From Bacteroidota bacterium (GTDB taxonomy: Bacteria > Bacteroidota > Bacteroidia > Bacteroidales > FEN-979): a stretch of DNA of 64,000 nt. Positions 33,119 through 41,460 of the stretch are shown here, piece by piece. The position numbers were made by a program, and so were the translations under genes. The notes beneath the pieces are model-generated. The model did not search any database, was not told the origin of the DNA, and worked only from the letters and a program-made list of their open reading frames with translations. The stretch is from contig JAPLDI010000045.1 of assembly GCA_026391795.1 (NCBI GenBank), positions 1-64,000 on the forward strand, given 5' to 3'. Numbering within the stretch: the first letter of the stretch is position 1; each line of letters starts with the position of its first letter.

Positions 33119-33914
33119 CTGAACCGATTAATTTCTCCTGTTTTTTTCGTTACCTAAGCCCAATTCAAAAATCAATTTTATCTGCCTCATTTGTGTTATA
33201 CAACTTTAGAATTAACTTACATGATTCACAGATTAGATATCCCTGACTTTTGAAGGAACCTTTATAAAAACAATGAACAAGTTGAAGCAAGTAAAAAAGG
33301 TGATGTTGAGAGTCTGAGGTGCATTGAATTATACAGACGATAAGAACAAAATGTTTCAGTAAAATTCTTGAAGTTATTCACAAAAAACAGAATTAACTTA
33401 TGATGAAAAAGTATATATTTAATTAAAACCATATCTGGAGTGATTATTGGGTATTTCAGATTATGCTTTAAAAATATTACCCTTCCTAAAAGAACAGGTA
33501 ATCGATGAAAAGTAACCCTAAAAAACAGGAGAAAATGAACGGGAACAACCGTGCATTTTCCGACTCCCCCTTTGTCAGTATCATGGTTCATATACAGGAA
33601 TTGACGAATATGATAATTCGTTTCATCTATCGTGGTGTCATTAATCAATGGTATGCGAATTGAAAATCAGGTACAGTGCACAGCGGATTACAAATTATAT
33701 GCCAGCAGACAGTAGACCACAGGTTCAAAGTGATGCAGAATTCCGGAAAACTATACAGAATGTGACTTTCGTCGGGTATAAGTTTTTTCCTGATAAACGA
33801 TTCACAAAAAAAATGGGAATTTTCTTCAACTATTTCATGTAAAAAAACCGCACAACTGTGTGAAAACAACGGTTGGACATTTTACCTACCTTTGCAGTTC
33901 GAAAAACCGAGAAT
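33119..33914. other. 796-bp AT-rich gene-free region between the surface operon and ychF
   Basis: No frame here has protein-like composition or a plausible start, and none resembles a known family. The sequence is visibly more AT-rich than its surroundings. It must contain the promoter of the minus-strand surface operon (not recognised; CAACTTTA near 33201-33208 is a poor match) and holds the ychF -7 box at 33887-33894. A degenerate ACCGCACAACTGTGTG lies near 33847-33862, with a left half similar to the palindrome at 16903-16916. Confidence 0.5.
33887..33894 (+). promoter_or_regulatory. -7 box of ychF that fixes the start codon
   Basis: TACCTTTG matches TAnnTTTG. A longer frame could begin at a TTG at 33873, but that is upstream of the expected transcription start, so the ATG at 33915 is the real start. 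Confidence 0.55.
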
Positions 33915-35006
33915 ATGCCTTTACGTTGTGGAATCATAGGACTTGCCGGCTGCGGAAAAACAACTTTGTTCAATTGTATCTCGAATACCCGTGCAGAGGT
34001 TCATAAAGCCTCCTTTGCCGGATCAAAATCAAACCTTGGCATCATGAATGTGCCTGACCCCCGCCTCCAGGTGATCGACAAATTCATTCATGCAGAACGG
34101 ATTGTGCCGACGACAATTGAAATGGTTGATATTCCGGGGCTGACAAAAGGCGGAACCCACAATGAAGGGAACAAATTCCTTGCGGATATCCGGAATGTGG
34201 ATGCACTGATCCACGTGATGCGCTGTTTCGATGATCCCATGATGCCGCACATGGATGGATCCGTAAACCCGGTCAGGGACAAGGAAGCCGTTGACCTTGA
34301 GCTCCAGATCCGGGATCTGGAGTCGGTCGAAAAAAAAATCCAGAAAGTAGAAAAGCAGGGTAAGGCCGGGGATAAGGAGGCGAAGCATACGCTTGAGATC
34401 CTGAATGTCTACAAAAATCATCTCGAGTCTTTCCAATCCGCCAGGACCGCCCCGGTTCATAAAGAGGATAAGAAGCACATCGAGGACATGTTCCTGCTAT
34501 CCGATAAACCGGTAATGTATGTATGCAACGTGGATGACCGGTCGGCTGTTTCAGGAAATGAATTTTCCCACAAGTTCCTTGATTCTTTGAAAAACGAAGA
34601 GGCGGAAGTACTTATCATTGCCGGAAAGCTGGAGGCTGAGATTGCCGAACTTGAAACAGCCGGTGACCGTGAAATCTTTCTTGCCGATGCAGGTTTGAGT
34701 GAACCCGGTGTGAACCGCCTGGTACGGTCAGCATTTCACCTGCTTGACCTTCAGAATTTCTTTACCGCGGGCCCAAAGGAAGTCAGGGCATGGACCATTA
34801 AAAAAGGGATGACAGCTCCTCAGGCTGCCGGTGTGATCCACAGTGACCTGGAACGCGGGTTTATCAGGGCGGAGGTTATGAAATATGAGGATTTTATACG
34901 CCTCGGTACTGAACATGCATGCCGGGAAGCCGGGAAACTCTTCATTGAAGGGAAAAATTATGTGGTGGATGACGGAGATATCATGCATATACGTTTCAAC
35001 GTATAG
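33915..35006 (+). CDS. ychF: Redox-responsive ATPase/GTPase YchF (Obg family)
   Basis: 363 residues. The G1 loop GLAGCGKTTLFN lies at the N-terminus, and the switch II region DIPGLTKGGTHNEGNKFL is typical of YchF. A coiled-coil insertion follows at about residues 120-175 (rich in K/E), and the C-terminal TGS domain includes the TAGPKEVRAWTI segment. Family members bind ATP rather than GTP and associate with the ribosome, with a role in stress response. The ATG at 33915 gives the conserved MPLRCGIIG opening. hydE follows 59 bp downstream in the same direction, with a short GAAGAAT repeat between. Confidence 0.93.
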   Translation: MPLRCGIIGLAGCGKTTLFNCISNTRAEVHKASFAGSKSNLGIMNVPDPRLQVIDKFIHAERIVPTTIEMVDIPGLTKGGTHNEGNKFLADIRNVDALIHVMRCFDDPMMPHMDGSVNPVRDKEAVDLELQIRDLESVEKKIQKVEKQGKAGDKEAKHTLEILNVYKNHLESFQSARTAPVHKEDKKHIEDMFLLSDKPVMYVCNVDDRSAVSGNEFSHKFLDSLKNEEAEVLIIAGKLEAEIAELETAGDREIFLADAGLSEPGVNRLVRSAFHLLDLQNFFTAGPKEVRAWTIKKGMTAPQAAGVIHSDLERGFIRAEVMKYEDFIRLGTEHACREAGKLFIEGKNYVVDDGDIMHIRFNV

Positions 35007-35020
35007 CATTGAGTGCTTCT

Positions 35021-35046
35021 GAAAATGAAGAATGAAGAATGAAAAT
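35021..35046. repeat. Short heptamer array (GAAGAAT)
   Basis: GAAGAAT at 35027 and 35034, flanked by GAAAAT on both sides. It lies between ychF and hydE, and is the smallest member of the array class recorded here. Confidence 0.6.
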
Positions 35047-35065
35047 TTGAAAAGAACAGTACACC

Positions 35066-36154
35066 GTGAAAAGTGAAATTGACGACATATTAAATAAAAG
35101 CACCTTTTCGAAAGAAGATCTTGTCAAACTGCTGAGCGCTGATGAACAGGAGAGCCGCAAAATCTATGAACGTTCAAAAGCAGTCAAGGCAGAACAGGTA
35201 GGCCGGAAAGTCTATTTCAGGGGACTGATTGAATATTCAAACTATTGCTCCAAAAACTGTCTCTATTGCGGGATCCGTGCAGGAAACAGCCGCTATATCC
35301 GGTACGAAATGACGGATGAAGAGGTGATGGAGGCAGCAACGTATGCCTTCGAAAACAAGTTCGCCTCCATCGTTATTCAATCCGGCGAGCGGAACGACCG
35401 GAAATTCATCGACACTATAGAGCGGCTGCTGAAAGAGATCCACCGGATGTCGGATGGCAGACTTCATGTGACACTTTCCCTTGGCGAACAAACGGAAGAG
35501 ACCTACCGGAAGTGGTTTGCAGCCGGGGCACACCGCTATCTCCTCCGCATCGAGGTTTCAAATCCGGATCTTTATAAAAAACTTCATCCTGCCGACCGTC
35601 ATCATGATTACAACGAGAGGCTGGAGGCGCTCAGGCGGCTCCGCAGGGCAGGATACCAGGTAGGCACCGGGGTGATGATCGGCCTCCCCTTTCAAACCCT
35701 TTCCGACCTCGCCGACGACCTGATCTTCTTCCGTGACTTTGATATTGATATGGCAGGGATGGGACCTTACATCGAACATGAAGACACCCCGCTCTATCAG
35801 TTCAGGAACGAACTCCTCCCCCTTCGTGAACGTTTTCTTCTGTCGCTTAAAATGGTAGCGCTTCTGCGGATCATGATGAAAGACATAAACATTGCCGCTA
35901 CTACCGCAATGCAGACGATCGATCCGCAAGGACGTGAAAAAGCCTTGCTGATCGGGGCAAATGTGATCATGCCAAACCTGACGCCGGTCAAATACCGCCA
36001 GAACTACCTTCTCTACGAAAATAAGCCCTGCCTTGATGAAGAAGCAGAAGAATGCAAGAGTTGCCTGGAAGCAAGGATCGCCCTGGCAGGAGATGAGATC
36101 GGCTATGGGGAATGGGGAGACTCGAAGCACTTTAAACGCAGAACAGAAAGCTGA
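35066..36154 (+). CDS. hydE: [FeFe]-hydrogenase H-cluster maturation radical SAM enzyme HydE
   Basis: 362 residues beginning with GTG. The radical SAM cluster motif C-x3-C-x2-C is in YSNYCSKNCLYCGIRAGN, which also matches the HydE-specific surroundings (RGLIEYSN before, RYEMTDEEV after). Further family features are QSGERND, IEVSNPDLY and GTGVMIGLPFQT. HydE helps build the dithiomethylamine bridge and diiron centre of [FeFe] hydrogenase. C-terminal cysteines occur at KPCLDE and EECKSCLEA. No HydF, HydG or hydrogenase gene is nearby, so the partners are elsewhere, or the gene is a remnant or paralogue. PylB is the closest alternative, but no pyrrolysine genes are visible. Confidence 0.88.
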   Translation: MKSEIDDILNKSTFSKEDLVKLLSADEQESRKIYERSKAVKAEQVGRKVYFRGLIEYSNYCSKNCLYCGIRAGNSRYIRYEMTDEEVMEAATYAFENKFASIVIQSGERNDRKFIDTIERLLKEIHRMSDGRLHVTLSLGEQTEETYRKWFAAGAHRYLLRIEVSNPDLYKKLHPADRHHDYNERLEALRRLRRAGYQVGTGVMIGLPFQTLSDLADDLIFFRDFDIDMAGMGPYIEHEDTPLYQFRNELLPLRERFLLSLKMVALLRIMMKDINIAATTAMQTIDPQGREKALLIGANVIMPNLTPVKYRQNYLLYENKPCLDEEAEECKSCLEARIALAGDEIGYGEWGDSKHFKRRTES

Positions 36155-36183
36155 TCAACGCACAACGTGCAATTAAGAAGGAA

Positions 36184-36256
36184 GTTGTAAAGTTTGTAAA
36201 GTTTGTAAAGTTTGTAAAGTTTGTAAAGTTTGTAAAGTTTATAAAGTTTATAAAGT
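36184..36256. repeat. Nonamer array (AAAGTTTGT), 8 units
   Basis: Eight units on the plus strand, becoming AAAGTTTAT at the right end. The array lies after hydE and before rlmD, and is the same family as 2280-2530. In the direction of the gene that ends next to it, it reads AAAGTTTGT, as at 2280, 11812 and 56748. Confidence 0.9.
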
Positions 36257-36321
36257 CACAATCGTTGCAGGTATTACGAAACAAAACCAATTCACCACTT
36301 CACTAATTCGCCACAATAAAA

Positions 36322-37752
36322 ATGACCAATACCATTTTTGAACATATAGAAATTCTTGATGCGGGTTCGGAAGGAAAGGCCATTGCGAAAATCGGTGATC
36401 TTGTGATCTTTGTACCCTTTGTTGTTCCTGGAGATGTGGTGGATATACAGCTGATCCGAAAGAAAAAGTCATACCTGGAAGGGAAAGCCATAAAATTTCA
36501 TTCCTATTCAGAAAAACGGCAGGATGCCTTCTGCGAACATTTCGGAACCTGCGGAGGTTGCCGCTGGCAGAACATGAAGTACGAAGAGCAGCTCTTCTAT
36601 AAGCAAAAACAGGTAAAGGATGCGATCCAGAGGATCGGGAAGATCGAAAATGCCCTGATCCATCCCATCCTTCAATCTCCGGAAAGCATCTATTACCGAA
36701 ATAAACTTGAATACTCATTCTCCAATCATCGCTGGCTGACCTCCGGTGACAAATCGGAAGGAGGAAGAGTGGATGACCAGGGGATGAATGCTCTCGGATT
36801 CCATATTCCGCTGCTGTTCGACAAGATCCTCGACATCAACCACTGTTATCTCCAGGCAGACCCGTCGAATGAGATCCGCCTCGAAGCCAGGAAATATGCC
36901 CTGGAACAGAACTTTTCTTTTTATGATGCAAGAACATGGAAGGGATTCATGCGGAATCTCCTGATCCGGACGTCCCTTTCAGGCGAAGTAATGGTCATCC
37001 TGGTCTTTCAGAGCGATGAAAGAGAAGATATCACAATGTTCCTGGATCATCTCCTGTCAAAATTCCCTCAGATCTTATCCCTCTACTACGTAATCAACGG
37101 GAAGAAAAACGATGTGATCACCGACCTTCCTTTTATTCATTACAAGGGAGAAGCCTACCTTAAAGAAATGATGACCACGTTTAACAAGGAAAAAGAGGTT
37201 GAATTTCACATCCGGCCGGCCTCCTTTTTCCAGACCAATACCCGGCAGGCGTTCACGTTGTATCATAAAGCCGGAGAAGCAGCAGGCTTCAGGGGCGATG
37301 AAACCGTTTATGATATTTATTGCGGAATCGGTACCATCTCAAGCTATATCGCAGGATCAGTAAAGAAGGTGATCGGAATTGAATCGGTATCCTCTGCGGT
37401 GGAGGATGCACGGGAGAATGCCCTGAGGAACGGGATCACCAACACCTCTTTTTTTGCGGGGGAAGCAGAAAAACTGCTGACTGCTGAATTTTTTGCACAG
37501 CATGGAAAGCCTGATGTCATCATCACGGATCCACCGCGTGCCGGAATGCACGAGAAGGTCGTCAAGGCCATTCTGCAAGCCGCGCCTCAGAAGATCGTTT
37601 ATATGAGCTGCAACCCTGCAACACAGGCACGGGATCTATTCCTGATGAAAGAGCAATATGATCTTGTTGAATGCCAGCCCGTGGATATGTTTCCGCATAC
37701 CCAGCATGTGGAAAACATCGCCCTGCTCGCCCGGAAAAGCCCGGTCACTTAA
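36322..37752 (+). CDS. rlmD: 23S rRNA (uracil-5-)-methyltransferase of the RlmD/RumA type
   Basis: 476 residues. An N-terminal TRAM domain (GEGKAIAKIGDLVIFVPF style) is followed by the iron-sulfur cysteines of CEHFGTCGGCRWQ plus a later cysteine in INHCYLQ. The SAM-binding motif is YDIYCGIGTIS, DPPRAGMHEKV follows, and the catalytic cysteine lies in YMSCNPATQARD. The enzyme makes 5-methyluridine in 23S rRNA; whether the target is U1939 or U747 cannot be read from sequence. Its 3' end overlaps the convergent aroK gene by 8 bp. Confidence 0.93.
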   Translation: MTNTIFEHIEILDAGSEGKAIAKIGDLVIFVPFVVPGDVVDIQLIRKKKSYLEGKAIKFHSYSEKRQDAFCEHFGTCGGCRWQNMKYEEQLFYKQKQVKDAIQRIGKIENALIHPILQSPESIYYRNKLEYSFSNHRWLTSGDKSEGGRVDDQGMNALGFHIPLLFDKILDINHCYLQADPSNEIRLEARKYALEQNFSFYDARTWKGFMRNLLIRTSLSGEVMVILVFQSDEREDITMFLDHLLSKFPQILSLYYVINGKKNDVITDLPFIHYKGEAYLKEMMTTFNKEKEVEFHIRPASFFQTNTRQAFTLYHKAGEAAGFRGDETVYDIYCGIGTISSYIAGSVKKVIGIESVSSAVEDARENALRNGITNTSFFAGEAEKLLTAEFFAQHGKPDVIITDPPRAGMHEKVVKAILQAAPQKIVYMSCNPATQARDLFLMKEQYDLVECQPVDMFPHTQHVENIALLARKSPVT

Positions 37753-38254
37753 GGATCCCTTTGATTAGTTCCGCCAGTGGTTTCGTGTCATCCACCGGCC
37801 CGTCAATGATATGATCTGCCTGCAGGTAATAGACATCCCTCTCCGCCAGCTGGTTCCGGATAAACTGTTCGAGCTCTTCGGCAGGGACATTTTTCAGCAA
37901 AGGACGCTTCCTCTTTACACTCTTCAGCCGGGTGACAAGATCGGCTATTTCCATACGGATGTAAATGCTGATGCCATGTGCCTTGATGAACTGTATATTC
38001 TCGTCGGAACACGGGGTTCCTCCCCCGGTAGCAATAATGGTATCATTAAGTGATTCTGTTTCCAGCAACAACTGATGCTCAATCTTCCGGAAGACAGGAT
38101 CCCCGTATTTCTCAAAGAAATCAACAATTCCAATACGGTACCTCTCCTCGAAAACATCATCCAGATCAACAAAGGAAAGTCCGGTCATGCCGGAAATTTC
38201 CTTTCCCAACTTTGACTTTCCTGAGGCCATGTACCCGATGAGGTAGATTTTCAT
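37745..38254 (-). CDS. aroK: Shikimate kinase
   Basis: 169 residues, P-loop GYMASGKSKLGKEI, shikimate-binding aspartate and arginine in FVDLDDVFEERYR, the GGGTPCSDEN block, and the lid region KSVKRKRPLL. It phosphorylates shikimate at the 3-hydroxyl in the chorismate pathway. Chorismate also feeds MqnA, encoded 2.4 kb to the right. It is convergent with rlmD and shares 8 bp with its end. Confidence 0.94.
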   Translation of the reverse strand: MKIYLIGYMASGKSKLGKEISGMTGLSFVDLDDVFEERYRIGIVDFFEKYGDPVFRKIEHQLLLETESLNDTIIATGGGTPCSDENIQFIKAHGISIYIRMEIADLVTRLKSVKRKRPLLKNVPAEELEQFIRNQLAERDVYYLQADHIIDGPVDDTKPLAELIKGILK

Positions 38255-38374
38255 TCGATCCTGTGTTCTGTAAAAACGAGAAACAACAACTCTGCGCGAT
38301 TCCTTTCTTCAGATTTTCATGACGAATATACAGAAGAATTGAGAGTATTCCCCTTAATATTGCCTGATTTTACC

Positions 38375-38382
38375 TATTTTTG
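38375..38382 (+). promoter_or_regulatory. -7 box of the DUF1573 lipoprotein gene
   Basis: TATTTTTG matches TAnnTTTG, 26 bp before the ATG at 38408. A longer frame starting at 38339 would begin upstream of it, which supports the shorter start. Confidence 0.55.
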
Positions 38383-38407
38383 CACTCAAATTCACCGGAA
38401 TTCCCTT

Positions 38408-38875
38408 ATGAACAAAAATTTTGCAGCTCTTATCATCCTGTACAGCGGAATCATTCTATTTACACTCTCTGCCTGCAACAGCAACAGGATCTCATCCGAC
38501 GTTATTGAAAATCCGAATACGGCCAGCGGAAAAGGTGACCTTTCGCAGCTTCCCTCGTTCAAATTTGAAGCGGAATCGCATGATTTTGGTAAAATCGTGC
38601 AAGGAGAAACTGTTTCCTTCCCTTTTAAATTCAGGAACACAGGAAAATCAGACCTGGTCATCTCCGATGTAAGCACTTCCTGTGGCTGCACCGTACCTTC
38701 CTTTCCAAAAGCTCCGGTTCACCCCGGGCAGGACGGAATCATCAGGGTCACATTCAACAGCGCCGGGAAACGGGGTTTTCAGAATAAGAATATTGTCGTC
38801 GTGGCCAATACACAACCAAATACTTTCGTTCTCAGGATAAAAGCGGAAGTATCAATGGCAGGGAGCCAGAAGTAA
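38408..38875 (+). CDS. DUF1573-domain lipoprotein
   Basis: 155 residues. The signal peptide ends in a lipobox-like LSAC (MNKNFAALIILYSGIILFTL, then SAC), so the protein is likely lipid-anchored. The DUF1573 domain is clear: HDFGKIVQGETVSFPFKF, then GKSDLVISDVSTSCGCTVP and PGQDGIIRVTFNSAGKRG. This is an immunoglobulin-like fold common in Bacteroidota envelopes; its function is unknown. It precedes yajC in the same direction, separated by 167 bp with a heptamer array. Confidence 0.9.
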   Translation: MNKNFAALIILYSGIILFTLSACNSNRISSDVIENPNTASGKGDLSQLPSFKFEAESHDFGKIVQGETVSFPFKFRNTGKSDLVISDVSTSCGCTVPSFPKAPVHPGQDGIIRVTFNSAGKRGFQNKNIVVVANTQPNTFVLRIKAEVSMAGSQK

Positions 38876-38927
38876 TTGCAGAAACCGGAGATCAGAATAC
38901 AGAGCACAAAAAATATGGATTGAGTCT

Positions 38928-38969
38928 CGGAAATCAGACATCTGACCTCAGACCTCCGAACTCGGATAG
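38928..38969. repeat. Degenerate heptamer array (CAGANNT family), 6 units
   Basis: CGGAAAT, CAGACAT, CTGACCT, CAGACCT, CCGAACT and CGGATAG follow with a strict 7-bp step. The same family occurs at 51033-51088. It lies between the DUF1573 gene and yajC. Confidence 0.8.
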
Positions 38970-39042
38970 GACAAACAACAATTGAAAATATTTAATCACT
39001 AATTTATCAGTAAACTTTTAACCTTAATTAAACCCTTTCAAG

Positions 39043-39378
39043 ATGAATTTACTCAGTATTGTTTTAATGGCGCAGCCCGCAGCAGGCGGAGCAGCGAACA
39101 GCTCCAGCACATGGTATTCTTTCCTTCCCCTGATCCTTATCGTGGTTGTATTTTACCTGTTTTTCATCCGTCCTCAGATGAAGCGTTCAAAGGACCAGAA
39201 AAAATTCAGGGAATCGCTGGAAAAAGGACAGAAGGTCATCACCATCGGTGGTATCCATGGCCGTATCGTCGAAATCCAGGAGACAACGGTCACCATCGAA
39301 GTTGAAGGTCAGGTTCGGTTGCGCGTGGAAAAATCAGCCATTGCCATCGATAATTCACAAACCATTGAGAATAAATAA
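39043..39378 (+). CDS. yajC: Preprotein translocase subunit YajC
   Basis: 111 residues. One membrane segment (LPLILIVVVFYLFF, residues about 29-45) is followed by the hallmark IRPQMKRSKDQKKF and the GQKVITIGGIHGRIVEI cytoplasmic domain. YajC associates with SecDF-YidC. The N-terminal stretch before the membrane segment is slightly longer than in E. coli. The YbbR-like gene starts 26 bp downstream. Confidence 0.94.
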   Translation: MNLLSIVLMAQPAAGGAANSSSTWYSFLPLILIVVVFYLFFIRPQMKRSKDQKKFRESLEKGQKVITIGGIHGRIVEIQETTVTIEVEGQVRLRVEKSAIAIDNSQTIENK

Positions 39379-39404
39379 ACTCAAGGTTTTCTAACCCGGA
39401 CAAC

Positions 39405-40016
39405 TTGGAACCCGATTTCATTGAATTCATAAGGAATGCCAGGAAAAGAAAGGTTGAGAAGTTCAGAACTCAACTTTACATTTTCCTGGTATGCCTTGTC
39501 CTTTCGGTATTTCTGTGGATCCTGGTCCATCTTTCGAAAGAATATTTTTATACAACCGAGTACCGGTTAAACTATACCCAGGTTCCCTGGAACATGAAAA
39601 TGACGGGCTGTTCTGACAGCGTGCTGATCCTGACCATCCGGCTCCAGGGTTATGAGTTCTTTTCAGAACAGTTTTTCCGCCGGAGAAAGCGGGAAACAGA
39701 TGTCAGCCTGAAGGGGTTAAAAATGAAGACCGCGGATGAGCAGTTCACCGGATACCTTCTTACACGCGGCATCGCAAGAAACATTGCAGAACAGACCACC
39801 TACCCGCTTGAGATCTTTGCTACCTCTCCGGATACGATCTTTTTTTCATTTGAAAAGAGACCCCTGAAGCGGATGCTCCCGGCCCGCCTTACACCTGTGA
39901 CATTGATTCATTCGAAAACCGATTCACTGTTGAAACGGCCCGACAGCATCCACGGAAACGGTTACCGCTCAGAGATCAACAAAAAAGAGAATCCCCGGAA
40001 AAAGAACGACAAATAA
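39405..40016 (+). CDS. YbbR-like single-pass membrane protein
   Basis: 203 residues beginning at a TTG (no ATG in a suitable place; the next is well inside the conserved part). One N-terminal membrane helix (IFLVCLVLSVFLWILVHLS) is followed by an extracytoplasmic region that resembles the YbbR/CdaR-type repeat only weakly, and a basic, polar C-terminus. The location between yajC and coaE is the usual one in Bacteroidota for such a gene. Its TAA stop overlaps the coaE ATG by one base. Function unknown; no cyclic-di-AMP synthase gene is adjacent. Confidence 0.7.
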   Translation: MEPDFIEFIRNARKRKVEKFRTQLYIFLVCLVLSVFLWILVHLSKEYFYTTEYRLNYTQVPWNMKMTGCSDSVLILTIRLQGYEFFSEQFFRRRKRETDVSLKGLKMKTADEQFTGYLLTRGIARNIAEQTTYPLEIFATSPDTIFFSFEKRPLKRMLPARLTPVTLIHSKTDSLLKRPDSIHGNGYRSEINKKENPRKKNDK

Positions 40017-40642
40017 TGCTGACAGTCGGCCTGACAGGAAACATCGGCAGTGGAAAAAGTCTCGTATCGGAGATCTTTTCGACCTTTGGAGTACCCGTGT
40101 ACCATGCCGACCAGGAATCCAAAAAGTTCCTGGCAGCACCCCAGGTCAGGACAAAAATAATTGAAAGGTTCGGTGAGAAAACCGTATCCCCTTCCGGAGA
40201 AATTGACCGCACGGAACTCGCAAAAATTGTCTTTTCAGATGAAAAGGCCCTGCTGGCACTCAATTCCATCCTTCACCCGCTGGTGATCGGTGATTTTTGG
40301 GAATGGAGGAAAGCTTACGGCCTTCATCCCTACATTATCCAGGAAGCAGCGATCATCTTTGAAAGCGGGATTGCCGCCTTGTTCGACAAGATCATCCATG
40401 TATCCTGCCCAAAAGAAATTGCCATCGCACGCGTCATAAAGAGGGACGGTACCGATGGCAATTCCGTGAGGCAACGCATGCGCTACCAGATGGAAGATGA
40501 GGAGAAGGCGGCTCTTTCCGATTTCGTGATCCGCAATGACGGCACCGGAATGCTCCTGCCCCAGGTCCTCTTCATCCATGAACAGATCTTACAGATTAGC
40601 GCGAACGGGAACAATAAAGAAATTGTCAACTATCTCTTTTAA
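40016..40642 (+). CDS. coaE: Dephospho-CoA kinase
   Basis: 208 residues. P-loop GLTGNIGSGKSLVSEIF, then HADQESKKFL and the ILHPLVIGDFWEW motif, QEAAIIFESG, and the C-terminal IRNDGTG. It catalyses the last step of coenzyme A synthesis, phosphorylation of the 3'-hydroxyl of dephospho-CoA. It overlaps the upstream YbbR-like gene by one base, indicating translational coupling. Confidence 0.95.
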   Translation: MLTVGLTGNIGSGKSLVSEIFSTFGVPVYHADQESKKFLAAPQVRTKIIERFGEKTVSPSGEIDRTELAKIVFSDEKALLALNSILHPLVIGDFWEWRKAYGLHPYIIQEAAIIFESGIAALFDKIIHVSCPKEIAIARVIKRDGTDGNSVRQRMRYQMEDEEKAALSDFVIRNDGTGMLLPQVLFIHEQILQISANGNNKEIVNYLF

Positions 40643-40683
40643 GAATTCCGATTTCTGTATTTTTACAGTTGAAATTGTTGATC

Positions 40684-41436
40684 ATGGAACTGCTTAAGAT
40701 ATCTGCCGTCTCGTACCTGAATACATTTCCTTTTGTTTACGGGATCGAACGGTCAGGATTGCTGGCAGATTATCGCCTCGAACTCGATATCCCTTCTCTC
40801 TGCGCTGAGAAGCTCAGAAAAGGGACGGTTGACGTTGCACTGATACCGGTAGGGGCGCTGAGTGATTTTGCTTCCTATGATTTTGTCACGGATTTCTGTA
40901 TAGGTGCAGTGAACAGCGTTAAAACCGTATTGCTCCTGAGTCATAAGCCCATTGAAAAGATCAGGGAAATAGGATTGGATTACGATTCCAGGACATCCGT
41001 CAGGCTGATCAAAGTGCTGGCCCGTCACTCCTGGAAGATTGATCCGTCATGGAAGAACCTCATGCCCGGGCAGGCTGCCACCGATCATGGGATGGAAGCC
41101 ATTGTTGCCATCGGTGACAAAACCTTCGAACTGATTAAAAAATACCCTTACTGCTATGACCTTGCCGAAGAATGGATAAAGTTCACCTCGCTGCCTTTCG
41201 TGTTTGCAGCCTGGGTGACAACAAAAACGCCTCCTCCTCCCCTTCTGCAGGAGCTGAACCGGGCACTGAACTTCGGGGTAAGCCACATCAGCGAGACACT
41301 TGAGTTCTTTAAAAACAGGCTGCCTGTCGGAGAAGACTGCAAGTCGTACCTCGAGAAAAATATCTCCTATACCTTTGACGAACCCAAGAAAAAGGGGTTG
41401 GGATTGTTCCTTGACTACATAAAGGAACAGCGCTAA
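40684..41436 (+). CDS. mqnA: Chorismate dehydratase MqnA (futalosine pathway)
   Basis: 250 residues with a periplasmic-binding-protein-like fold. LKISAVSYLNTFPFVYGI and VDVALIPVGAL are characteristic, as is the YDSRTSVRLIKVL segment. MqnA converts chorismate to 3-[(1-carboxyvinyl)oxy]benzoate, the first step of futalosine-dependent menaquinone synthesis, so the organism probably respires with menaquinone made by this route. The ATG at 40684 was preferred over an upstream TTG. The other mqn genes are not in the window. Confidence 0.9.
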   Translation: MELLKISAVSYLNTFPFVYGIERSGLLADYRLELDIPSLCAEKLRKGTVDVALIPVGALSDFASYDFVTDFCIGAVNSVKTVLLLSHKPIEKIREIGLDYDSRTSVRLIKVLARHSWKIDPSWKNLMPGQAATDHGMEAIVAIGDKTFELIKKYPYCYDLAEEWIKFTSLPFVFAAWVTTKTPPPPLLQELNRALNFGVSHISETLEFFKNRLPVGEDCKSYLEKNISYTFDEPKKKGLGLFLDYIKEQR

Positions 41437-41439
41437 AAA

Positions 41440-41460
41440 AATTAAGAATTACGAATTATC
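41440..41460. repeat. Heptamer array (AATTANN), 3 units, containing the yidC stop codon
   Basis: AATTAAG, AATTACG and AATTATC at 41440, 41447 and 41454. The minus-strand TAA stop of yidC is at 41458-41456, inside the third unit. The whole gap between mqnA and yidC is this array. Confidence 0.75.

Noticed and set aside
33262-33869. Three small frames in the AT-rich gap (33262-33648 minus, 33645-33869 minus, 33648-33842 plus)
   Set aside because: No family resemblance, no promoter or conserved start, and they partly overlap one another.
33873-33914. Longer N-terminus of YchF from a TTG at 33873
   Set aside because: It lies upstream of the -7 box at 33887-33894, and the added residues are not found in YchF proteins.
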